From: Chlorocebus sabaeus
Lineage: Eukaryota > Chordata > Mammalia > Primates > Cercopithecidae
NCBI RefSeq assembly: GCF_047675955.1
Contig: NC_132919.1
Location: 66,630,816-66,694,815, forward strand
DNA length: 64,000 nt
Direction of reading: 5' to 3'
A model generated the notes under the pieces. The model was not told where the DNA came from and did no database searches. It worked only from the letters and a program-made list of their open reading frames with translations. The translations under genes and the position numbers were made by a program. Of the stretch, positions 32,744-44,700 are shown piece after piece (the first letter of the stretch is position 1; each line of letters opens with the position of its first letter).

Positions 32744-35700
32744 GTCAGTGACGGGCAGGGGGCGGTGGGGTGGGCGCGGACCGTTCCCAGGGGCCCAGTC
32801 TGGGGCGCTCCAGGGAGCAGTTCATGGACTCCCCAGGCTGTACGGGGCTGGGAGGCTATGGCTAGGGGCGGAGGGCCAGCGCCGTCCAGCCGGGGGTCGC
32901 ACCTGGGGTCATCCGCGAGAGTCCCGGGGCGAGCCGGGCGCCTAGGATGCTCTTTGCTTCCCACCAGGGGGCGCCCGCGGGGCGTCTGGAGCGCGAATTC
33001 GGGCACGGGACGCTGGTGGGGTCCCCAGGGAGAGTGGAGCGGGAGAGGGAGGCTTGGGGTGTCCCTCGCCCGGCTCCCCAGCAGTATCTAGGGTTTGCCA
33101 GGGTGTCTCGGGGTCTTGGCAGCCCTTAGGAAGGATGCGAGTTTGTGATTGGCCTCCGCAGAAGAGGCTGGCCTCCGCAGCAGCCCTCCAACCCGCCGCC
33201 CCACAGGGGCAACCACAGCCACACTGCCCTGGCAGGACTGGTCTAACCAGTGAGAAAGCCCGAAAACCAAGGCTCTCATGTCAGATTTGGGGAAGTCAGT
33301 CGCGGAGAAGGAATGTAACCGTGGCTCACTGGAACATCACAGAGGCAGCTGGCACTCGGTGGTTACACAGGTGGTGTCTTGCAATCTTCCTCAACTTCCT
33401 AGGTGGGAGGTGAATCCTCATTTCACAGGTGAGGAAACTGACTCAGAGATAGCAAGGAATTTGCCTGTGACCACACAGCCAACAAAGGGCAAAGTGTGAC
33501 TGGCACGCTGGTGGTGCCCCACCACATGGGCCCTGGTACTCTCTCAGAGTCTGGGAAAAGTGGGACCCGCAGGGTGGTGGAGGGCTTGAATGAGAGGGTG
33601 CATGCGAGAGTGTTGTCTGACGTGGAAAGGACCGCACCACTGAAGTGCTGCGTTGGACCTGCCATTGGTAGAGTAGTCAGTGATGGAGAAGCTAGGTGTG
33701 GAGCTCTGGAACAGAAGGACAAGGCTGCCAGGGACCCTGTGTGAAACTTGGGGCAGAATTCAGGGGTCCTGATTGCCAGTTTTGCCTTCTTGTTACCTTC
33801 ACTCATTCCACCTGAGTGCTGACTATGTCTGGGTGCTGTGCCTGGCACTTGGTTTACTGAGACATAGGACACCGTCTGTACCCTGCAATCCATTCAACTG
33901 CGCATGCATTGAACAAGCACTTATGCAGTGCCCATGGTATGGTACTATGGTACAAGCACTTGTGGAGTGCCTATGGTATGCTCCACCCTGGGGCTCCTGC
34001 ATGAGAGAGCTGAGGTTCCAGCAGGGAGATCAGACAGTGAAACAAAGAATAGGACCCTGGGGATGGGGGAACAGGGGACAGTGCATGAGGGGTTGGGGAG
34101 CCAGCGAGGGCCCTGGCTGGCCCCAGCTGAGGAAGACCGGAGTGGCAAAGGGGAGAGGCTGGGGGTGGGAGGAGCTCCTCCAGGCCCTCCCTGGAGAGTC
34201 ATGGACTTTATCTGGAGGGCATCAGGAGCCCCAGAAAGGGCTCAGGCAGGAGTGAGTGTGGAGAGTGGGGGGCAGGTTGGACGAAGGCAGGGGAGAAACA
34301 GGGAGACCCAAGGAGGGAGGCTGAGGAGTTAGTTGGGCAAGGGGTGGGGACCAGACTTGGGGGATACCCAGGATGGACCCCAGAACTCCCAGGAGATAGA
34401 CTGGGCTGGACTCTGTGATCGACGGGTGTCATTCTCTGGGCTAAGAAATGGTGTGGTTTGGGGATAGCTGAGGGCAGCCCTGAGAGTCAGCCCCAGCAGG
34501 GTCATGGGTGCCACAGAAGGGCTGAGGGGTGGCCCCGTGCCCGTTGGCCTCTTCATCCCACACGTTTTTTGAGCGGCATTAGTGGGTCAGGGTGCTGTGC
34601 CAGGGCCTGGGGCTACAGAGATGAGTAGCACAGAGCTTTGCCCTCAGGAAGTGCACAGTTTAGTGGGCAGAGTCACATTCAGACAAATAATTACAGCTGA
34701 ACCTGGGCCTCAGTACCCGTCAGCTGAGTAAGGCTGCATGGGAGCTCTGGGCATCCCATCAAGGTGACACTCTCGGGAACTACGTAGGTATCAGAATGTC
34801 ATCTCAGCCACCCTCATTCCTCACCACTGCCCTGTCCTGCTGAGTGACTGCAGAGAGAGGAATGTTGAGTCCGAGTCTGTTGGGAATGTCCCTTCCCCAG
34901 GCCATAGGGAGCCCAGGGACAGGGTGGAGAAGGAAACCCAGTCTTGGGGCCCAGCCCCTTGGGCCATCAGGGGCCAAGACCTAGGCCTGTCACCCAGGTA
35001 GCCTCCCCCGCCTTGCTCTGCTCCTGCCATCACCACACCTCTTAGCCTAACAGAGAATAGATTTTATGTCAAATCAGGTCAAGGGACTAGGGCAGGGAGT
35101 GGCTCAGAGGGGCCTGAGGAAGGAAAAACCTTTAGGGCCACACTAGGGAAACCCAGATAAGCAGAGAAGGAGGAAGAAAACACCCCCACAGTGAGTGGGA
35201 GTCCTTTGTCCCCGCTCCAGTCTCCCGCTCTTGGGCTGGGCTGCTGACTTGCAGGGAATCGTTGAAGAGAGAGGAGCGCTAGAGCCCAGTGATCACCTGC
35301 CATGCGCGAGGCACTGTGCTGAGCTTGCATCAGACCTGATCCTGCTTAATCCTCAGGCATGCCTGTGCGGGAGGTGCTGTCCTCATGTCACATTACAGAC
35401 GGGAAGCTCAAGGCAGAGGGGTGAAATCACTGCCCAAGGCCACATGCCTGCCTACTGCCAGAGCCTACTTTTCCATGATGGCTCCCAGTGAACACTTTTT
35501 GTTGTTGCTGTTGTTGTTTATGAGACAGGGTCTCATTCTGTCACCCAGGCTGGAGTGCAGTGGCATGATCATGATCATGGCTCACTGCAACCTCAAGTTC
35601 CTGAGCTCAGGTGATCCTCCCACCTCAGTCTCCTGAGTAGCTGGGACTCGGGAGACTGGGAGACTGGATACCACCACATCCAGCTAATTTTGTTTTTATT

Positions 35701-38700
35701 TTTTGTAGAGTTGGGGTCTCACTATGTTGTCCAGGCTGGTCTTGAATTCCTGGGCTCAAAGGATCCTCCTGCCTTGGATTCCCAAAAGTGCTGGGATTAC
35801 AGGTGTGAGCTACCATTCTTGGCTAGCCTGGTGAATACTAATGAACAATTTTGTCACTGTCCCAGGTGCTTTTCGCATATTATCTCATTTAATGCTCACA
35901 ATAATATGAAGTAGGTAGTACCAGTAGTCTTCTCTTACAGATGAGGAAACTGAGACTCAGAGAGGTTTGGTAACTTGCCTAGGGTTCAGAGCCAGGAAGT
36001 AGCTGAGAGAAAATTTGAACCCAGGCAGTGTGGCCCAGAGTCTGTGCTTGTCACACAGTGACTGATAGAGAAGCTGATACCTGCAGGGGGCCTGCTGGCC
36101 GCTCCTCTCCCACGGGGCACCTGCCAGCCCCCACGAGTGTCCTCACAGGGCTGCCAAATAAAATACAGAACACCCAGTTAAGTTTGGAATTCCACTAAAC
36201 GTGAAATTTGGAATGTATTTACACTAAAAAATTATTTTTTATCTGAATTTCACATTTAACGTGTGTCCTGGATTTTCTCTGGCAGCCCTGTATCCCCAGA
36301 GCCCTGTGTGTGCCTCTGCCCTGATGCTCCGCCCCTGCCCCTCATCCTCCCCATGGGCAGAGGCCTGAGTGGGCAGAATCCCGCCCCCTTCCCTGCCCAG
36401 CCTGCATACACTACGAAGTGCCCCTGAGCGAGAGGGCTCGGCCCATGGCCTGCCTGGGATGTCTCCCGCAGGGTGAGTGGGACTGCTGTGGGTGGGCTTG
36501 ACAGGTGAGGGTCTTCAGAACAACCCCCAGCCCTGGCAGGTGCCTGGCCTGCGTGGTGGGTAAGCTGCGTGGCCCTCCAGGCTAAGCAGGGGCATGCCAG
36601 GTGGGACTAGGGGGCTGGCTCTGCCAGGCCCTGTGGTCTCCCTCACATCTTTCCCTGTCCCCCACCCTGACTTCTGCACCCAACCAGGCTTCATGCCTGT
36701 TCTGGCCCCACAGAAAAGGGTGCTGCCACCCCCCTTGCTGTGTCCGGCCCAGGGCCAAGGGAAGCGCCGCCTGCCCTTCCTGACTTTGTTGATCCTCCAA
36801 GGAATGTTATGGACTCTGGCACTGAGCCCCTGCCAGGCTCCAGCCCTGGGTGTGGCAGCCAGTTGGGTCATGGGGGACATGATTGGTGTTTGAGGCTCGG
36901 AGGCTGCCTGCTGGCTAAAGGATTAGGGTGGGAGGGTCTTTGGGACCCCTCACCATTTTGTGTCCTCTCCCAGGGCCTCACGGTCCCGGCCACCTGGAAA
37001 CGCTCTTTCTCTACTCCCTGCTCGGCCTTGGCCATGGCTGCTGGCTGTAGCAGTTCCCTGCATGACTCGAATTCCTGCGGAGTCCTGTGTGCACCTCCCA
37101 AGTGCGAGCCGCCTATTTCCCCCAGGCTGGCCCACCGCCCACCCTCTCCACCCATGAACTCTGTACACACACACAATCACACCCACACGCACACACACTC
37201 ACATTCACACTCATACACACTCACTGTCTCTCTCTCCCCCTCACACACACACACACCCTGTCTATGTATACACCCCGCACACACCCCGCCCTGCAGGCCA
37301 CCCCTCCGGGACATGTCTGGACAGAACTCCCACCCTCTCCGCCAGCTGCCCTGGCGCCCGTCTCCACCGCACAGCCTCTGTATCCATCCCTGCCTGGGGC
37401 AGCCTGCACTGTCTTTAGCACACAGGGCTTGTCCTCTCTGAGCTCAGTGGTGCACCTGTGAAAAGGGTGGGATTTGGGGCCCCTTCCGGCTCTGACATGA
37501 GGTAGTTTCTGGTCCCTGGTCTTGGCTACCTTCACAGAACTGCTCAGGCCCCAGACCATCCACGCCCCAAACCACCGGGCTGCCTGTGGAAGTTGAGAAA
37601 CTGGGCCTGCCCTTTCCTCACCACGCCTGACCCCTCTCTGGAGGCTGAGATAAGCGGGCAGCTTGGGAAGGTGTCTGAGCCCCAGCTGACAACACTGAAT
37701 TGGGCGGGAGGTGCCGCTGTCCTGGTCGGGGGGAAGGTACCAGCTGGAGGCCATGGGACTAAGGGGACAGATAGATCACAACGTGTGGGTGCCTCTTTCC
37801 ACCTGGGGCACTGACTCACTTCCCCAGAGCCCTGTCTTAGTTTCCTTCTTTGTGATCATTTACTAAGCACCTATTATGGGCCGGGCCTAAACCAGGCTCC
37901 ATGTGCTTGTGCCTGTTGTGGCCACTCGCAGCCCTTTGGGGTCAGACTCCCCCAACTTCTACCACATTTCAGCTCCACCGGATGCCGACCTGGCTGTCTG
38001 CCTCTTTAACAGCATTTTTGAGATATTAATTCACATACCTTATAATTTATCCATTGAAAGTACACAGTGGGGAGCACCTTGGGAGGCAGAGGCTGTTGAA
38101 TCACTTGAGGCCAGGAGTTTGAGACCAGCCTGGGCATCACAGTGAGACCCCAACTCTACAAAAAAATTTAAAAATTATTCAGGCCTGGTGGTGCAAGTCT
38201 GTAGTCCCAGCTCCTCGGGAGGCTGAGGCAGGTGGATTGTTTGAGCCCAAGAGTTTAAGGCTCTGCAGTGGGCCATTATTGTACCACTGCACCCCAGCCT
38301 GGCTACAGAGCAAGACCCTGTCTCAGAAAAAAAAAATAATGTATACAATGGTTTCCAGCATATTGTATCATTATACTTTAAAAATTGTGGTAAAGTAGGC
38401 CGGGTGCTGTGGCTCACGCCTGTAATCCTAGCACTTTGGGAGGCCAAGGCGAGTGGATCATTTGAGGTCAGGAGTTCGAGACCAGCCTGGCCAACATGGT
38501 AAAACCCTGTCTCTACTAAAAATACAACAATTACCTGGAAATCACTTGAACCCAGGAAGTGGGGGTTGCAGTGAGCTGAGATCGTGCCACTGCACTCCAA
38601 CCTGGGCAACAGAACGAGACTCTGTCTCAAAAAAAAAAAAAAAAAAAAAATTGGCCGGGCACGGTGGCTCACACCTGTAATCCCAGCACTTTGGGAGGCC

Positions 38701-41700
38701 AAGGCGGGTGGATCATGAGGTCAGGAGATCGAGACCACCCTGGCTAACACGATGAAACCCTGTCTCTACTAAAAAATACAAAAAAAATTAGCTGGGCGTG
38801 GTGGCGGGCACCTGTAGTCCCAGCTACTCGGGAGGCTGAGGCAGGAGAATAGCGTGAACTCAGGAGGTGGAGCTTGCAGTGAGCTGAGTTTGCGCCCCTG
38901 CACTCCAGCCTGGGTGACAGAGCGAGACTCCATCTCAAAAAAAAATTATGGCAAAATATATATAATGAAACTGGCCATTGCAACCATTTTGAAGTGGTTA
39001 ATTCACTGGCATTAATTACATTGACACTGTTGTGCAGCCATTACTGTTGCCTGTTTCCAAACCTTTTTCATCATCCAAACAGAAACTAACCATCAAGCAG
39101 TGACTCTCCATTACCTCCCCATTCCAGCCCCTGGTACCCTCCCAGCTACTTTCTGTCTCTATGAACTTGTCTGCTCTGGGTACCTCACATGGGTGGAATC
39201 ACATAGTATTTGTCGTTTGGGGTCTGGCTTCTTTCACTTAGCATGATGTTTTCAAGGTTCATCCATATGGTAGTGTGCATCAGATTTCACTCCTTTACAT
39301 GGCTGAATATTATTCCATTGTATTGATAAACGATATTTTGCTTATGCACTCATTTTTTGTTTGTTTGTTTTGTTTTGTTTTGTTTTTTGAGACAGAGTCT
39401 CGCCCCGTTGCCCAGGCTGGAGTATAGTGGCACAATCTCAGCTCGCTGTAACCTCTGCCTTCCGATTTCAAGTGATTCTCCTGCCTTAGCCTCCCTAGTA
39501 GCTGAGATTACAGGTGTGGGCCACCATGCCCGGCTAATGTTTTGTGTTTCTCGTAGAGACAGGGTTTCACCATGTTGGTCAGGCTGGTCTCGAACTCTTG
39601 ACCTCAAATGATCTTCCTGCCTTGGCCTCCCAAAGTACTGGGATTACAGGGTTAAGCCACCATGCCCGGCTAATGTTTTATATTTTTCGTAGAGACAGGG
39701 TTTCACCATGTTGGTCAGGCTGGTCTCGAACTCCTGACCTCAAGGGATCCACCTGCTTTGGCCTCCCTAAGTGCTGGGATTACAGATGTGAGCCACCGTG
39801 CCCGGCTAATGTTTTGTATTTTTCTTAGGGACAGGGTTTCACCATGTTGGTCAAGCTAGTCTTGAACTCCTGACCTCAAATGATCCGCCTGCCTTGGCCT
39901 CCCAAAGTGCTGGGATTACAGGCTCATCTGTTGATGAGCACTCGGGTTGTTTCCACCTTTTGGCTCTCATTTACCCTCATTTTCACCGCTGTTATTTTGT
40001 GATTGTCTCCACCCACTCAGTCACTGGCCCAGCAGCTGCAGGATCAAGGCAGAGATGATTCAAGTAGACAGAAACCCCACGGGAACAGTAGGAGGTGGGT
40101 GGCTTGTGCACCTGCTCAGAGCAGGTAGGAACAAGGTCAAGGCAACATCTGTGGGTTTGGGCCTTGCAGGACCTAGAAATGTTTACTGGGTGGCTGGACG
40201 GAGAGCCACGGTCCTCGTAGCATCACTGCCCTGGCCCTGAACCCTCCCTCTGACCTTGCCTCCTTACCTGTTGGTCCTGCCCTTCCTGCTGGACACCCTA
40301 GTCCTCTCACTGCTCCAGGGTTCAGAAGCATGAACAGTGGGGAAACAGAAGCACCCACTAGGGACTCAGCACCTGGCCCTGCCTGGGACTGCACCCTCCT
40401 TCTGTTTGGCTGGGGGGCAGTGGTTGGGGGGCAGTGCCAGTTTGTGGGGCAGCCTGGAATGTCACCCCTTACCCCAACAGGTTCCTGCGGAGCTGAGGGT
40501 AAGGGGCCAGGAGTAGGGGCCCCCTCCATTGGGAGCCTGCCCCAGTGGGGGCCCAGTCAGGCGTTCAGGCTGCCTATGTTGATGGCCTGTTTGCAGAAGG
40601 CTCTGGACAGAGCAGGCCCCGGTGACTCACCCCCATTTCCGGTCTTAGTCACTCACCTCCCCCACACCCATGGGCTTGGCATCAGAGGGCTGGCCTAGGT
40701 AGGGGAGGTGGCCCCGGCTGCAGAGCCTGGTTGTCGTGGCAACGAGCAGTCCCCTTTCCCACGGTGGAGGGGGTGTAGGAGGGTGTGCCTAAGTGTGGTG
40801 GCACTGCAGGCTCCCCCTAACCATTCTGCCCTCACCCTGTCATTGTTCAGGATGGGACCATTTAGAGGCTACCTAGACCTGGTGGGTGGGGGGCGTCTGG
40901 TGAGCCCCTCGGCCTGGCACATGCCATGTATGCCCAGTTCTTTGTCTGGAGAGGAGGGTTCCACTTTCCCCTTCCTGACCAGGAGGCACCAAGTGGGCAT
41001 TCACTCAGAGGGCCACAGTCTAGACCCTGAGGGACCCTCTAGAGCCGTTAGGGCCACAGGCTGGCCCCAGAGGGGTCATGGCCTCTTAAGGAGGTGGATT
41101 TCTCCTCTTGCCCCTGAGACCCTGATTTTCAGTCATGGTCTGAGTGGTTTTTAAAAATACAGATGCCCAGGCCCCATCCCACACCAGCTGGGTGAGATGC
41201 CCTGGGCCATGGTGTCTGCAGCCTCCCCTGGGTAATTCCGATGCACAGCTAAGGTTGAGAAACCCTGACCTGCCAGGCCTTTGCCCTGAACTCCGGACAG
41301 ATGGGGCAGAGCTGGGGGTAGAATTCCCTCAGTCCCCCCATCTGCCTGTCTACCTGCCTGCCCCTTCAGTCAACACTAGCTGGGAGCCTGGCTCTGGGAT
41401 GAGCACTGTGGTGAGGAGATAAGACCTCACTCTGGCCTCAGATTTATTAAAGTTTATAGGTGGGTTTTGTGTTTTAATTAAAGCAAAAAGTGCTGTTAGT
41501 GGTCAGAGAGGGAGAACGCCCACTTGAGGACAAATCAAGGAAAGCTTCCTGGAGGAGGTGATATCTGAACTGGTCCTTCAAGGACTCAGATAGGAGGAAG
41601 AGAAGGGAGAAGGATCCTACAAAAGGGTCCAAGAGAGGGTGAGAGGAGATGGTCTAGAGATATAGACTCAATTTCTTAGGTCAGAGTTTGCAACTGGGCA

Positions 41701-44700
41701 AGCAAGGGCCTTGGGGTCGCAAAGCCAAACCCAGTATTAAGGGTCTGTCGAAATAAAGGGAGGAAGAGAGGCCCACTGTCATACTTCTTTTGGCCCATAC
41801 AGGGGTTATTGGTTTTTGTCTTTTTCAATTTGATTTCGTTGCCAACATTAGAATATCTGGAGGCTTCACACACAGATCTAGATTCCGGTTCTCTGGAAAC
41901 TCTGGGCCCTCATTCACTCCGGGCTGTGCCCCACCTCCAAAGGCCATGGACTCTCCGTTTACCCAGTTCCCACCTCCTCTATTGTCCCATGGCTCAAAAA
42001 TCTTTGGCTGTGACTCTCGTTGAGGCATTGTAGAGCAGGGTATGGCACCATCTGGGCTGGGCATCACGTGTTCCAGGGGGCCAGAGCCAGAGGAAGGCCG
42101 AAACTCTCTGGGGTACAGTGTCGGTCACGCTGTAGAAACCTCTGAATTTTGGATTTTGCAGCAGGTAGGATTGTGGTCTCCATTTTATGGATGGAGAACA
42201 TGAGGCTTAGTGCCAGGTTAGTGCCACCGGGGCTATGTATTAAATAGCTGGGAAGTGACAGAGTTGAGACTTATTCCCCAGACTTCTGAATTTAGAAGCA
42301 CTAGAAGAGCCATGCAGTGCAGGGCCCAAGGGCAGAAGTGCTGGAGCCCGACCTCCAGAGCCCAAAGTGGCTTCTACCAATATGGAATTCTGACAACTTA
42401 CTTAAGCTTCCCTGAGCCTCAGTTTCCTTGTCTGTTAATATATGAGCAGGGCCTGCATACAGGAGGTGCTTTTATTTATTTATATTTTAGAGACAGAGTC
42501 TCACTCTTACCCAAGCTGGAGTGCAGTGGCGTAATCTCAGCTCACTGCAACCTCCGCCTCCCGGATTCAAGTGATTTTCATGCCTCAGCCTCCCGAGTAG
42601 CTGGGATTACAGGTGCATGACACCATGCCTGGCCAATTTTTTTTGTATTTTCAGTAGAGATGAGGTTTCGCTATGTTGGCCATGTTGGGCTTGAACTCCT
42701 GTCCTCAAGTGATCCGCCCACCTTGTCCTCCCAAAGTGCTGGGATTACAAGCATGAACCACCATGCCCAGCCAACTTTAAAATTTTTTCTAGGGGCCGGG
42801 TATGGTGGCTCACGCCTATAATCCCAACACTTTGGGAGGCCGAGGAGAGCAGATCATGAGGTCAGGAGATCAAGACCATCCTGGCCAACATGGTGAAACC
42901 CTGTCTCTACTAAAACTACAAAAATTAGCTGGGGCATGGTGGTACGTGCCTGTAGTCCCAGCTACTTGGGAGGCTGAGGCAGGAGAATTGCTTGAACCCA
43001 GAGGTGGAGGTTGCAGTGAGCCGAGATTGCACTACTTGCACTCCAGTCTGGGCAACAGAGCAAGACTCCATCTCAAAAAAAAAAAAAAATTTTTTTTTTT
43101 TTTGGTAGAGATAGGGTCTCGCATTGTTGCCCAGGCTGTTCTCCAGTTCCTGGCTCCAAGCGATCCTCCCATCTTGGCCTCTTGAGTACCTGGGATTACA
43201 GGCATGAGCCACTGTACCCAGCCAACATTTGCTTTTATTAAGGAAGGTGGACACTGTGGCTGCAGAGTGCATGTGGGCTGAAGGGTCATGTGGTGGGTGG
43301 CATTGGCTGGGCAAGAGGGAGCACCAAATGTCACAGGACATCTTCCTTTTGGCAGGGCCCCACCAGGCACAAAGAGGACACCTGGAGATCAGCCGGGCAG
43401 GGCTGATCCTGGAGTCCTTGGCCTGTGACCCTGGGGCTAGGGTGGCCTCTGCTGTCCTCCTTGTCTTTGGGAAAGCAGAGGCAAGGTGCTTGGGTTACAG
43501 CAAGAGAGATCTAGGTTAGATGATGAGACCTTCCTGATGGCTGTGGTTTCACATCAAGGGAAAAAGGCTGTTGGTGGCAAATTCTGAACTTGATGGCTGG
43601 AAGCCATGTGGTGGGGAACAGTGGCAGAAGGGCAATTTTTGTTGTTGTTGTTAAGACTCAGTCTCACTCTGTTGCTTAGGCTTCAGTGCAGTGGCACGAT
43701 CTTGGCTCACTGCAACCTCTGCCTCCTGGGTTCAAGCAATTCTCCTGCCTCAGCCTCCCAAGTAGCTGGGATTACAGGCATGCGCCACCACACTCGGCTA
43801 ATTTTGTATTTTTAGTAGAGATGGAGTTTCATCATGTTGGCCAGGCTGGTCTTGAACTCCCGACCTCAAGTGATCCGCCCTCCTGGGCCTCCCAAGTGCT
43901 GGGGATGACAGGCGTGAGCCACCGCACCTGGCCAGAAAGGACAACCTTTAGTGAGGCCTGAGTCCCAGGCATTGCCCGAGGACAGTTCCACACTGAGGGA
44001 CAGCAGAGGCAGCTGCTTGGAAGGAAGGAGGGAGATGGGGTACAGGTGGGGGTTGGGGGACGCTTAACGCTCCAAAGCCTAAAGCCAGAGCCAGTGCAGG
44101 AGGCTTCTTACAATCGGGGAGGAGGGGAGGCCTGCGAGGGGCAGGGAAGCTCACTGTGGAGCGAAGGCCTGGGTTTGGAGAGGCTGGAGGAAGGGGCAGC
44201 AGGGGGAGCTTCCGGGCAGGGACGGCCTGAAACCCGGGTCCTCCCGCCCCGGCAGGCCTGACGGAGGACGAGGACGTGCGCGCCATGCTGCTGGGCTCCC
44301 GGCTCCGCAAGATCCGCTCGCGCACGTGGCACAAGGAGCGGCTGTACCGGCTGCAGGAGGACGGCCTGAGCGTGTGGTTCCAGCGGCGCATCCCGCGCGC
44401 GCCGTCGCAGCACATCTGTGAGAGGCCGGGGAGCGCCGGGTGGGCAGGGAGGTGGGGACAGGCCGGGTCCTTCGCCCTGACCCGGCCCTACCCGCAGTCT
44501 TTGTGCAGCACATCGAGGCAGTCCGCGAGGGCCACCAGTCCGAGGGCCTGCGGCGCTTCGGGGGTGCCTTCGCCCCGGCGCGCTGCCTCACCATCGCCTT
44601 CAAGGGCCGCCGCAAGAACCTGGACCTGGCGGCGCCCACGGCTGAGGAAGCGCAGCGCTGGGTGCGCGGTCTGACCAAGCTCCGCGCGCGCCTGGACGCC

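Larger units (their letters stand above)
31630..33080 (+). promoter_or_regulatory. PLCD3: CpG island promoter of PLCD3
   Basis: CpG-dense sequence with many GC boxes (ccgcccc/gggcgg types clustered at about 32396-32445) and no TATA box, spanning the first exon. The TSS is probably at about 32450-32520. Confidence 0.75.
38012..39970 (+). mobile_element. Old L1 3' end broken up by Alus
   Basis: Four pieces of one L1M-type 3' end in order: 38012-38065 (tttttgagatattaattcac), 38339-38397, 38945-39350 (agccattactgttgcctgtt to attattccattgtattgat) and 39922-39970 (catctgttgatgagcactcg). The gaps are filled by Alu insertions. No coding capacity. Confidence 0.82.
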
